Shown here: in pieces, positions 26,169 through 33,703 of the stretch | Layout of the letters: each line of letters starts with the position of its first letter | How positions within the stretch are numbered: the first letter of the stretch is position 1 | Source: Actinomadura chibensis NBRC 106107 | Lineage (GTDB): Bacteria; Actinomycetota; Actinomycetes; Streptosporangiales; Streptosporangiaceae | Assembly: GCF_001552135.1 (NCBI RefSeq) | Contig: NZ_BCQP01000039.1 | Location: forward strand, 62,001-126,000 | Direction: 5' to 3' | DNA: 64,000 nucleotides | Notes under the pieces: generated by a model | Databases searched by the model: none | Told to the model about the DNA's origin: nothing | What the model saw: only the letters and a program-made list of their open reading frames with translations | Program-made: the position numbers and the translations under genes

Positions 26169-26220
26169 ATCACGGGTGCGCCGTCAGGGACTTGAACCCC
26201 GAACCCGAGGATTAAAAGTC
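26169..26220. repeat. Left attachment-site-like repeat (partial tRNA-Lys copy)
   Basis: Matches 31127-31178 at 50 of 52 positions. On the minus strand it covers the 3' flank, acceptor strand, T-arm, variable region and anticodon loop of tRNA-Lys, ending in the anticodon stem. The mismatches fall in the lower anticodon arm/variable junction and in the anticodon, which reads TTT here instead of CTT. It cannot encode a whole tRNA. Confidence 0.85.
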
Positions 26221-26711
26221 GGATAACAGTGGATTCTTTCGTGATTTGGGCTGTCGAACTATGTTGCCCTGGCCCTATCCGGCGCCTTTTTTTTGGATAG
26301 CCTCTTTCGCTGCCTGGTGCACAGTTCCGATGCTGTCGAGTGAACGTCGAGCGAACATGGACGCGCGGTAAACCTGCAGCGATGCGTCGAACAGCGTCGA
26401 TGGTGCCGCCGCCTGCCGTCGAGCGTCGGTGCCCGAGCGAACGGCGAGCGAACTCGGAGGCACCAGAACACGCCCGCTGGTCGTCCGTCATCTCCGCCAG
26501 CGCAGCTTGTAGCCGGTGACGCAGTACTCGACTCTTGCATCTCGAATCCTGTGATCGAAGGATCCAGCGACTACGTTCGTGACGCCCACCGAAGTGGAGG
26601 GCGAAGATATTTACGCTGCTCCAACGCTGCTTCCGCGCCTCGAGTGGCTACGCGATAGCCTTGCTCATGAGGGAACGCAGAGTGGGAGCAACTCAATCGG
26701 AGGCGAGGAAC
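26221..26711. other. Gene-poor left end of the island with short repeats
   Basis: About 490 bases with no supportable gene; minus-strand frames here are short and Arg/Ser-rich. An inverted repeat CTATCC (26275-26280) and GGATAG (26295-26300) flanks GGCGCC and a run of eight T. Two 20-base direct repeats at 26337-26356 and 26434-26453 are described separately. This is where an integrase gene or its arm-type sites would be expected; only possible relics are seen. Confidence 0.4.
26337..26453 (+). repeat. Paired direct repeats built from CGAGYGAAC
   Basis: Four copies of the 9-mer CGAG[TC]GAAC lie at 26337-26345, 26348-26356, 26434-26442 and 26445-26453. They form two 20-base blocks with 18 of 20 identical positions, spaced 97 bases start to start. 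Paired, evenly spaced copies next to an attachment site are what recombinase arm-binding or excisionase sites look like, but no protein here is known to bind them. Confidence 0.5.
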
Positions 26712-27262
26712 GTGTCAACGTTACAGCTGATGCCCGATGAGAAGATCTTGTGCTCCTGCAAAGCGAACGCCATTGTCATCCCCTCCGAGCACGGTCTGTC
26801 CAGGTTCGCCGCCGACCAGCTTTTCCCCTTGACCGGCCTGGGGGCAAGGAGGCGATCGGGGGCCACCTCTATGTGACGACGCTTCGTTTGATCTTCAAGG
26901 CGCATCGCTTCAACCGGTTGCGTGGTTCGGTGTCCACACCGCTACCCATCATTCAGGATGTGCGTCCCTGGAGAACGGGGCTTGCTGTGGGAACCGAAGT
27001 CATTACACCGATCGCTGTGCAGAACTACGTGACGTGGTCCAGGTCTGAGTTAATCAGAGCGGTCGACGACGCACGCCGACTCATCGGACCGACGCAACTG
27101 GCCCAGATCGCATCGGTAGGCGATGCACTCGGCGGCTGGGAGGTCAACCAGACGGCCGAGACGCTCAACAAGGCTGCGCGGCTGGTCTTCGACATCACCG
27201 GAGCCCGCCCGACCGCCCTGGAGTTGATCAGCCTGTTGAACTTTTGCCCCTCCCAACGGTAG
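26712..27262 (+). pseudogene. GRAM/PH-like domain protein gene with a frameshift
   Basis: A GTG start at 26712 (after GGAGGCGAGGAA) gives STLQLMPDEKILCSCKANAI and continues to LFPLTGLG. The frame then goes on to a premature stop at 26876. From about 26845 the next frame continues the same protein without a break: GGKEAIGGHLYVTTLRLIFK, then RFNRLRGSVSTPLPIIQDVRP, to a stop at 27262. Adding one G to the five-G run near 26841 would restore a single protein of about 184 residues. The central segment matches the GRAM/PH-like lipid-binding family. Either a real inactivating deletion in the island or a homopolymer sequencing error. Confidence 0.7.
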
Positions 27263-27343
27263 GGAGATGGACTTCTACTTGCTTAAGCGCAAGAACGTGG
27301 GGTTGTCGTTCCCCTGCGTTATATTTCCAGTGGAGGGTCTTGC

Positions 27344-27652
27344 GTGGGAAACGTGAGCGACGATGACATCGAGGACGGCTTCCTGGCGTTAGGTCAATTG
27401 GGTGAGTCTCTTCGTCGAATGTGGCGCCGACCCGTCTGGGTCCACTCGCCCCATGGGATTGCGGGTGCGCCTATCCGGTTATTGCTCAGCATGATCCGTC
27501 TGTCCTGGCGCATTATCCTAACTGTAGGATACATGTTTCTTTGCATTATGATGCTGGTTGCACTACTGTTGTTTATTCTGACAGTATTGGCTCTTATTGT
27601 AATGCTTCTCTATGTTATCGGCGTTGCTCTCGTTGAGGTTCTCTTCTGCTAA
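27344..27652 (+). CDS. Small membrane protein, island-encoded
   Basis: 102 residues. A soluble, acidic N-terminus (SDDDIEDGFLALGQLGESLR) is followed by two or three closely spaced, extremely hydrophobic helices from residue 46 on, such as LTVGYMFLCIMMLVALLLFI. GTG 27344 has GGAGGG 6 bases upstream; GTG 27353 is an alternative. Its AT-rich codons contrast with the host genes. No motif; could be a holin- or toxin-like membrane protein, but there is no evidence beyond size and hydrophobicity. Confidence 0.6.
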   Translation: MGNVSDDDIEDGFLALGQLGESLRRMWRRPVWVHSPHGIAGAPIRLLLSMIRLSWRIILTVGYMFLCIMMLVALLLFILTVLALIVMLLYVIGVALVEVLFC

Positions 27653-27714
27653 TCCGAGATCCGGGCAGTTGTAGGTACGCATAACCTTCTCCGATCCTGG
27701 CGGGGGAGGTGACC

Positions 27715-27913
27715 ATGAGCGAAGCCTTCCAAGTACACGTGCCCGCCACCGCCGTGGCTGCCCTCCTCGCGCCTCGCGGCAGCTGACGATCGGGGCCGTC
27801 ACTCTCTGCAGCCAGGACCATGAGGCCGCAAGGCCGTCGAGGGCCTGCTGAAGACCGAGCCCGCCACCGCAGGAAGCGAGTGGCTCGTCGCGTTGAGCCA
27901 CCTCGGAGGCTGA
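27715..27913 (+). pseudogene. Decayed small gene in three reading frames
   Basis: After a good ribosome site (GGGGGAGGTGACC) an ATG at 27715 gives SEAFQVHVPATAVAALLAPR and soon stops. Overlapping pieces in the other two frames give RQLTIGAVTLCSQDHEAA and then KAVEGLLKTEPATAGSEWLV ending ALSHLGG at 27913. Read in order, these make one plausible protein of about 65 residues, so at least two indels have broken it. Original function unknown. Confidence 0.45.
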
Positions 27914-27921
27914 TAGGCAGT

Positions 27922-27966
27922 TGCGCACTGCGAGTGCGCACTTGTTCGTGAGGAGTGCGCGCTCCT
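27922..27966. promoter_or_regulatory. Palindromic operator candidates upstream of the methylase gene
   Basis: A perfect palindrome TGCGCACT-GCG-AGTGCGCA spans 27922-27940. It is followed at 27951-27966 by AGGAG-TGCGCG-CTCCT. Both share the core GTGCGC and lie 55-100 bases before the methylase start. The methylase has its own N-terminal helix-turn-helix, so autoregulation through these sites is plausible but untested. Confidence 0.5.
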
Positions 27967-28020
27967 AGGCTCACTAGCCATAAAGACCACAACCTCACAC
28001 CGCTATGGGAGCTAACGCTC

Positions 28021-30462
28021 ATGTCGTATCCGCCGACGAGTAAGGACGCTCTACTCGGCCGCACGGAGATCGCCGCGCTGGCTGGCGTCAGTCGCCCCAC
28101 CGTGACCTCCTGGGAGAGACTGGATGCTGGCTTCCCTTCACCTAGGCGCTCGAGCGGCCAGGACTACTTCCTGCGGTCGGAGGTCATGACCTGGTTGGAT
28201 CGGCAGCCTGTGCCACCGGAACGCCTCGCCATCAATGAGCCCGTCGGAACCACTTACGGCGATCGAGCAAGGCGTAGAGCGGGAAGCGGGACGCCCCTAG
28301 CCGGAGAGGTACAGCGCCGGTCCGGGGGACGATCGCCATACCGCCACCCGTTCGGCGCGGTCGACGAACCCCACCCCGACAACCTGCGGATCGTGACCGA
28401 GTTGCTGGACACTGCCGTGGACCGCGTTCGCGGAGCTGCCGGTGTACTCGATTATGTGAACCTGCTGCTATGTCTCCACTACCTCCGTGGTGCCGCCGGC
28501 GATCAGTTCGAGAGGTTCGCCGCCAGGGCGCGCACTGTCACCAATCTCGACGAGACTGCCCAACTGTTGCGAGACATCGGTTGCGCGGTCGATGAGGACA
28601 TGCGCGGCCTCGGCATTCGTCCGAGCATGCGGGAAGCGCTGGGGCGCCTCGAACCCAGGACCGCTCGCGATCTGCGCAAGGTCGTAGATGCGATGAGCCT
28701 CCTCGACGAGGACGTGTTCGGACTAATCCTTGATGAGTACGAACGACGAGCCGCACTGGGCAGTGGCGAGTTCTTCACTCCACGCGCGGTGGTCAGGGTG
28801 GCGACCCGACTGGCCTGCTCCGAGTTCGGCCCTGAGCTGCCGGAGTCAATCTATGACCCGTTCGCCCGCGACGGCGGATTCCTTATCGAGGCAGTCGCCG
28901 CTTGCGCTTTCGACGACAACGGCCTGCCGCGAGAGAAGACCTTGCGGACGTACGGCGAGACCCGGCGCGCCGACACCTGGCGGCTCGCGACCATGAACCT
29001 CATCCTTCACGGTGCCGCGCCGACTATCGACCTCAAACGCGAAGCTCCATGGAACGCCGACCCTACGCCCTCGGAGCCGTTCGATATCGTGCTCACCAAC
29101 CCGCCCTTCAACATGAGTGATCCTGGCCGTGGGGAACGTCATGAGGGCCATTGGGAGTACGGGGCCCCTCCCTTGGATAACGACAACTTCGCTTGGGTGC
29201 AGCATTGCCTGTCGAAACTGAGCAGGAGAGGCCGGGCCGCGATCATTATGCCCAACAAAGCAGGGAATTCGGGCCACAAGTCAGAGAGTGCAATTCGCAG
29301 GAAACTGGTGCAATCCGGAGTTGTCGACTGTGTCATTGCCCTCCCGGATCGATTGTTTACTGGAACTGCAGTACCGGTCTCTGTATGGCTGCTCCGTCAT
29401 CCCGGCACGCCATGCGATAGCACGCTGTTCCTCGACGCACGACATATGGGAATGCAGAATGGCTCCCGCCGAACTCTCGACGCCCTGGATGTGGAGACGC
29501 TCCTCGACGCTTATCGCACCTGCAGGAATCCTGAGAAGGCTGCAGTCGGCCTCGAAGTATCCGCGACGAAGCAGCAAGTGCCCAGTGCCCTGGTCTCCCG
29601 AGAGGGGCTGAGGCGAAGTGGGTACTCCCTAAACCCTCTAGACCATGTCGAACTTCAAAAGAGTGGCGCCGAGCGCTACGAGCACGACCTCGAGCTTGCC
29701 TGGAGACGGCAAGGTGATGCCGAGACGCGCCTTAGTGAGGTCCAGGAGGCAGTTGCCGGATTGCCGTTCATCGCGAATCGCGAATCGAGGCCGCTGAAGG
29801 GTCGGCCTACCGTGACGTCCGCCCTTGGCGCACTATGCGACATCCAAGCGGGTCCCTCCTATTCCAAGTTGGGCAAAGCGCAGCGCAAGATGGGCGGTCC
29901 GGTCCCCGTCGTCTTCCCACGGCACCTGAGGGACCGGCGCATTAGCAACGAGAAGGATGAGCGCGTCTCGGAGGAGATCGCTTACCGACTGACGGGCTTC
30001 GAACTGCGGGCGAAGGACATAGTATGCGTCCGCTCCGGCGCGATCATCCCGCCGGCACTCGTGCAGGAGCATCAGGTCGGCTGGCTGATGAGCCCGAACA
30101 TCATCCGGCTTCGGGTATGGCCGGAGTGCGTGGACCAGGTGCTGCCGGAGTACCTGTTTCACTACCTGAGCCTGGACGAGTCCGTCGCCTGGATGCGTGA
30201 CCGAGCGGCAGCCACCGCAGCCCCATCACTGCGCACCGAGTCACTCGGGACCTTGCGTGTCCCTCTACCGGATCTGACCGAGCAACTGAAAATCACGGCC
30301 GCATTGGACGGTCTGGACGACCTGGACCGCGCGCACCGAACCGTAGCCGCGTCCTTGTCGCACACCCGCGCCGTCCTGGCGGGCGCGCTCCTAAGCGCAC
30401 CCGCCGAACACGACTCTGCGCCCAGTGACTACCACCGACCTCAGAAGGAAGCGTCGCCGTGA
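28021..30462 (+). CDS. HTH - N6-adenine DNA methylase - type I specificity fusion
   Basis: 813 residues from ATG 28021. Residues 10-55 form a MerR/excisionase-like helix-turn-helix (RTEIAALAGVSRPTVTSWER). Residues 105-500 form an HsdM-like methylase with target-adenine motif NPPF (DIVLTNPPFNMSDPG, around 360). The SAM-binding motif I reads YDPFARDGGFL instead of the usual DP-x-CGSGGF. The C-terminal 250 residues resemble an HsdS target-recognition domain (IQAGPSYSKLG, PDLTEQLKITAALDGLDDLD). It would modify adenine in its own target sequence. No restriction subunit is nearby, so it is an orphan methylase or a regulator; the altered motif I leaves activity uncertain. Codons are less GC-rich than in flanking genes. 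Confidence 0.85.
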   Translation: MSYPPTSKDALLGRTEIAALAGVSRPTVTSWERLDAGFPSPRRSSGQDYFLRSEVMTWLDRQPVPPERLAINEPVGTTYGDRARRRAGSGTPLAGEVQRRSGGRSPYRHPFGAVDEPHPDNLRIVTELLDTAVDRVRGAAGVLDYVNLLLCLHYLRGAAGDQFERFAARARTVTNLDETAQLLRDIGCAVDEDMRGLGIRPSMREALGRLEPRTARDLRKVVDAMSLLDEDVFGLILDEYERRAALGSGEFFTPRAVVRVATRLACSEFGPELPESIYDPFARDGGFLIEAVAACAFDDNGLPREKTLRTYGETRRADTWRLATMNLILHGAAPTIDLKREAPWNADPTPSEPFDIVLTNPPFNMSDPGRGERHEGHWEYGAPPLDNDNFAWVQHCLSKLSRRGRAAIIMPNKAGNSGHKSESAIRRKLVQSGVVDCVIALPDRLFTGTAVPVSVWLLRHPGTPCDSTLFLDARHMGMQNGSRRTLDALDVETLLDAYRTCRNPEKAAVGLEVSATKQQVPSALVSREGLRRSGYSLNPLDHVELQKSGAERYEHDLELAWRRQGDAETRLSEVQEAVAGLPFIANRESRPLKGRPTVTSALGALCDIQAGPSYSKLGKAQRKMGGPVPVVFPRHLRDRRISNEKDERVSEEIAYRLTGFELRAKDIVCVRSGAIIPPALVQEHQVGWLMSPNIIRLRVWPECVDQVLPEYLFHYLSLDESVAWMRDRAAATAAPSLRTESLGTLRVPLPDLTEQLKITAALDGLDDLDRAHRTVAASLSHTRAVLAGALLSAPAEHDSAPSDYHRPQKEASP

Positions 30463-30719
30463 ACACCCCACACCCGCCGTCCGCATTGACCACCTCGCAC
30501 TCTCCGAGACCCCTGCCCCCGAACAGCGCCTGGATCCCCTGGCTGCTGGTCATGGTGTTGTTCTCCACACTCATTGCGGTGTGTGTCGGTTTCCTCAAGG
30601 CCCTTGACGGCAGCCTGGCCGCCGATGCCGTCCTCTCGGCGGGCGCGGCGTTTGGAGGCGCTGCGCTGCTCTGTCTGGCCGTGGTCCCGGTCGTCCAGCA
30701 ACTGCGGCAACGCCGCTAG
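30459..30719 (+). CDS. Small two-helix membrane protein
   Basis: 86 residues; GTG 30459 overlaps the methylase stop (GTGA). A proline/serine-rich N-terminus is followed by two hydrophobic helices (WIPWLLVMVLFSTLIAVCVG and AFGGAALLCLAVVPVVQQL). Coupled to the methylase gene, so probably co-expressed. Function unknown. Confidence 0.6.
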   Translation: MNTPHPPSALTTSHSPRPLPPNSAWIPWLLVMVLFSTLIAVCVGFLKALDGSLAADAVLSAGAAFGGAALLCLAVVPVVQQLRQRR

Positions 30720-31126
30720 CCAACCCGACGTGCTAGAGGGGCGATCGGCTGGGCGCTGACCAACCGCAACTACGGCAGCCCGCGCCTGACCGACTCAGCT
30801 CTTCGCACAGGGGCTTGTGACGGTGGCACAACTCGTGGCTGACGGGCACGGCCGCCGCCCTGGCGACGGGACTCCCGCCCGCCGGATCGAGACGATTCCC
30901 TGGAGCGGTCGCCGGAGTTAGTGGGCGAGAGTCGCGATGGGCGCGTCTGGCGGCGGTTTGGGTGGAGCGCGGTGCGTTGTAGGCACTGGGAGTAGAGGCC
31001 GCCGGTGCCGTATCTGGCGCCGTTGATGTCTGGAGTGGGGACGGCGAGTGAACGCGGAGCAGCATGCGTGGCAACGGCCCCAGAATGACGATGGGCAACG
31101 CTTCTGTGGATGCGTATACCCAGGCC
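30720..31126. other. Gene-free right end of the island
   Basis: About 400 bases without a supportable reading frame on either strand; frames are short and lack codon bias. Fragments such as GWALTNRNYGSPRLTDSALR hint at a decayed gene but cannot be assigned. The region ends at the tRNA-Lys repeat. Confidence 0.4.
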
Positions 31127-31178
31127 ATCACGGGTGCGCCGTCAGGGACTTGAACCCCGAACCCGCGGATTAAGAGTC
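31127..31178. repeat. Right attachment-site-like repeat within tRNA-Lys
   Basis: The counterpart of 26169-26220 (50 of 52 identical). It overlaps the 3' flank and 3' half of the intact tRNA-Lys gene up to the anticodon stem, so integration at this site would leave the tRNA functional. Confidence 0.85.
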
Positions 31179-31207
31179 CGCTGCTCTGCCAATTGAGCTA
31201 ACGGCGC
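31135..31207 (-). tRNA. tRNA-Lys (anticodon CTT)
   Basis: 73 bases on the minus strand fold as a canonical cloverleaf. Acceptor GCGCCGT pairs with ACGGCGC, with discriminator A. The D-arm is GCTC...GAGC, the anticodon stem GCGGA/TCCGC with loop CTCTTAA (anticodon CTT), and the T-stem CGGGG/CCCTG around TTCAAGT. CCA is not encoded. It is the integration target of the island on its 3' side. Confidence 0.95.
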
Positions 31208-31280
31208 CTGTCGGCGGGCCCCTGGGGCCCTTGCGACAGGAGGAACAGTATCAGGAGCTGCGGACCTAGTGCGAATCGGT

Positions 31281-31850
31281 TTAGTCCCGCGCGGGGAGGA
31301 CGCTGACCATGCCGCGCCAGAGGGCGATGGCGGTGGCGCGGGAGCTGACGCCGAGCTTGGCGTAGATGCGGTTGACGTGGTTCTTGACCGTCTTCTCGCT
31401 GAGGAAGAGCTGGCGGGCGATCTCGCCGTTGGAGCGGCCGGTGGCGATGAGGTCCATGACCTCCGACTCGCGGGCGGACAGGCCGAGCGAGGTCCGGGAC
31501 GCGTCCCGGACGCTGCGCATCAGGTCGGGGACGGTGAAGGCGCCGGGCACGAGGTGCCCGCACGCGCCGGCGCGGAGCGCGTCCTGGACCTCGGGGCCGT
31601 CCCGCCGGGCGAGGACGAAGACGCGCGAGGTGTGGCTGAGCGGGCCCGCCTGGTCGGCGGACGCGGCGTCCAGCAGGACGATGTCGGGCCGGAGCCGACC
31701 GGCGAGGGAGCGGGCCGCGCCGGGGTCGGGCGTCTCGGCGACGACCTGGAGCTCGTCGCTGGAGTCGAGCAGGGAGGTCACGTCAGCTCGGACATGGGGG
31801 TCACCGTCCACCACGAGGACGCGCAGTGGGGCCGTCTCGTCGACACTCAT
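31281..31850 (-). CDS. LuxR-type response regulator with atypical receiver
   Basis: 189 residues from ATG 31850 (AAGGG 7 bases upstream); an ATG at 31877 lacks a ribosome site. The receiver-like domain keeps an Asp in DIVLLDAAS, but the acidic pocket is VVDGDPHV, and the usual conserved Lys region reads GHLVPGAF with no Lys. The C-terminal LuxR helix-turn-helix is intact (LSARESEVMDLIATGRSNGE ... KTVKNHVNRIYAKLGV). Probably a DNA-binding regulator that does not depend on normal phosphorylation. No kinase gene is adjacent. Confidence 0.85.
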   Translation of the reverse strand: MSVDETAPLRVLVVDGDPHVRADVTSLLDSSDELQVVAETPDPGAARSLAGRLRPDIVLLDAASADQAGPLSHTSRVFVLARRDGPEVQDALRAGACGHLVPGAFTVPDLMRSVRDASRTSLGLSARESEVMDLIATGRSNGEIARQLFLSEKTVKNHVNRIYAKLGVSSRATAIALWRGMVSVLPARD

Positions 31851-32025
31851 CCGTTGCCCTTGGGGTGTCGTTGACATTTATAGGGTCGGAGCATAACCGG
31901 CTGGTCTTCCCACGTCGATGGACCGCGCCGAGTGTGACAACCCCCAGGCCGGGCGGGTGGCGCCTACCGCCGGGTAAGTGAGCGGCCGCGGGGATCGGGC
32001 CGTCCGCGGCGGCGGGCGCCGGGAT

Positions 32026-32880
32026 TCACCGGGTCAGGACGCCGCCGTATTCGTAGAGGTTGGAGCCCTGGGCGCGGCCCTCGAAGGGCCGGAGCGCGGC
32101 GTCGATGGCCGGGAGCGGCGGCTGCCCGGGGTCCGGCCGCCATTCCTTGAGGTTCACGAGGCCGGGGCTGAGGGAGGTGAGGCCGTCCAGCAGGGCCGCG
32201 AACTCCTCGGGCGTCCGGGACTGCCAGGGAATTCCGGCGGCGTCGATGGCGGTGCCGAACGCGTGGCCGCGGACCGGGTCGTCGCAGACGACCTGCGAGG
32301 CGGCGATGTGGCTGCCGGGGGCGGCGTGGTCGATGACGGCGTGCAGGGTGTCGCGCGCCCCCGCGAGACCGCCGCCGGGGTCGTCCTTGAGGTGGTGCCC
32401 CACCGAGAGGTACAGCACCGCGACCGGCTGGTCGAAATCGATGAGGCGAACCAGGTCCGGGTGCCGCAGGACGGCCGGATCGCGCATGTCGGCCTGGACG
32501 ATGACGGTCGACTCGTCCTCGGCGAGCAGGGCCCGGCCATGCGCCAGCACGATCGGGTCGATGTCGGCGTACACGACCCGCGCGTCGGCGCTGAACCGCT
32601 TGGCCACCTGGTGCACGTTGTCGCCGGACGGCAGCCCGCACCCGAAGTCGATGAACTGGGAGATCCCGGCGCCGCCCTGGTCGGGCGGGGCGGCCAGGTA
32701 GCTCACGGCGCGGTACAGGAACTGCCTGTTCTGCCGGGCGATATCCAGGCACTCGGGGAAGTTCGGGAGCAGATCCAGCAGGAACTTCCGGTCGGCGGAG
32801 AAGTTGTCCTTTAATCCCAGCATCCACCCGTAGGCGCGCGCGGAATGCGGGATCGAGCCGTCTATCTCCATCGACGTCAT
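32026..32880 (-). CDS. SAV2177-family (DUF574) SAM-dependent methyltransferase
   Basis: 284 residues, start with GGAGG 8 bases upstream. IPHSARAYGWMLGLKDNFSA and FLYRAVSYLAA at the N-terminus are hallmarks of this actinomycete family. A SAM pocket follows at QFIDFGCGLPSGDNVHQVA (around 77), then VVYADIDPIVLAHGRAL. Family members usually contain RV.DYLLGGKDN, recognisable here as GWMLGLKDN. Physiological substrate unknown; typically very many copies occur in Streptomyces-like genomes. Divergent from the kinase-like gene at 32971. Confidence 0.88.
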   Translation of the reverse strand: MTSMEIDGSIPHSARAYGWMLGLKDNFSADRKFLLDLLPNFPECLDIARQNRQFLYRAVSYLAAPPDQGGAGISQFIDFGCGLPSGDNVHQVAKRFSADARVVYADIDPIVLAHGRALLAEDESTVIVQADMRDPAVLRHPDLVRLIDFDQPVAVLYLSVGHHLKDDPGGGLAGARDTLHAVIDHAAPGSHIAASQVVCDDPVRGHAFGTAIDAAGIPWQSRTPEEFAALLDGLTSLSPGLVNLKEWRPDPGQPPLPAIDAALRPFEGRAQGSNLYEYGGVLTR

Positions 32881-32970
32881 ACGTCCGGACCTCCATCAGC
32901 GATGATCGACCGCATTGGAGACTGTACGGCCTGCGCGGCGGACGCCCCCAGCACTATCCGAGGAGATCCC

Positions 32971-33663
32971 GTGAACAGTAGCGACACAAAGCGGCAAGTG
33001 TGGGATCCCTTCGGCACGCTTCACCGGGTCCTGTGGATCAGCGGCGGGCAGTGGGCGGGCAAGTCCACCGTCGCGCGGCTGCTGGCCGTCCGGTACGGGC
33101 TGACCGCCTACCACTACGACCACCACGACGCCCGCGGCCACAACGACCGGCGGATCGCCCGCCGCGTCATGCTCGGTCAACCTCCCGCCGACCCGGACCC
33201 CGACCAGACCTGGGTGGACACCACCCCGGAGGACATGGCCGCCGAAACGCTGGCGGGCTTCCCCGTCCGGTTCGAATGGGCCTTGGACGACCTGCGCTGC
33301 CTGGTCTCCGGGCGCCCCATCATCGCCGAGGGCTGGGGGCTGCGCCCCGAGCTCGTCGCCCCGATCATCGACTCGCCCCGGCGGATGGTCGTCATGGCGC
33401 CCACCCAGGCGTTCCGCGACCGCCAGCTCCGCGAACTCCCGCGCAGCGCCACCGTCAGCCACCAGGTCAGCGACCCCGAACGGGCGCAGCGCAACCGGCT
33501 GGAGCGGGACCGCCTCGTCGCCGAGGACGCCGTCCGCTCCGCGCGACGCCTCGGCATCCGGGTGATCGAGGTCGACGGGTCCCGCGACGCCGCCGCCGTC
33601 GCCGCCGACGTCGCCGACCACTTCGGCCCTTACCTGCCTCCACCGGAGGCCCGTGACGCCTGA
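32971..33663 (+). CDS. P-loop kinase-like protein
   Basis: 230 residues from GTG 32971 (AGGAGATCCC just upstream; the open frame extends back to 32845 without good start context). Walker A GGQWAGKST at residues 25-33 is followed by YHYDHHDARGHNDRRIARRV and the acidic DPDQTWVDTTPED. A lid-like Arg-rich helix (RAQRNRLERDRLVAEDAVRS) and IIAEGWGLRP complete a small-molecule or nucleotide kinase-like fold. Substrate unknown. Convergent with the radical SAM gene, 40 bases apart. Confidence 0.72.
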   Translation: MNSSDTKRQVWDPFGTLHRVLWISGGQWAGKSTVARLLAVRYGLTAYHYDHHDARGHNDRRIARRVMLGQPPADPDPDQTWVDTTPEDMAAETLAGFPVRFEWALDDLRCLVSGRPIIAEGWGLRPELVAPIIDSPRRMVVMAPTQAFRDRQLRELPRSATVSHQVSDPERAQRNRLERDRLVAEDAVRSARRLGIRVIEVDGSRDAAAVAADVADHFGPYLPPPEARDA

Positions 33664-33703
33664 CCGCCACGGCCGCCGGATCCAGGCGTGCCGGGCGGGG
33701 GCG

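Larger units (their letters stand above)
26169..31178. mobile_element. About 5 kb genomic island integrated at tRNA-Lys
   Basis: A 52-base segment of the 3' half of tRNA-Lys at 31127-31178 is repeated, with two mismatches, at 26169-26220. The intact tRNA gene lies at the right end. Direct duplication of a tRNA 3' part is the hallmark of tyrosine-recombinase integration. The enclosed DNA is visibly lower in GC and codon bias than both flanks. It carries a frameshifted GRAM-domain gene, two small membrane proteins, a decayed small gene and an HTH-methylase-specificity fusion. No integrase, excisionase or replication gene was found, so the element is probably a remnant or depends on a helper. 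The original extent could have been larger. Confidence 0.8.

Noticed and set aside
26461..26560. Possible 3' end of a tyrosine integrase on the minus strand (pieces such as EYCVTGYKLRW and LAEMTDDQRA)
   Set aside because: The pieces lie in different frames, are very short and lack any catalytic Arg/His/Tyr motif; too weak to annotate.
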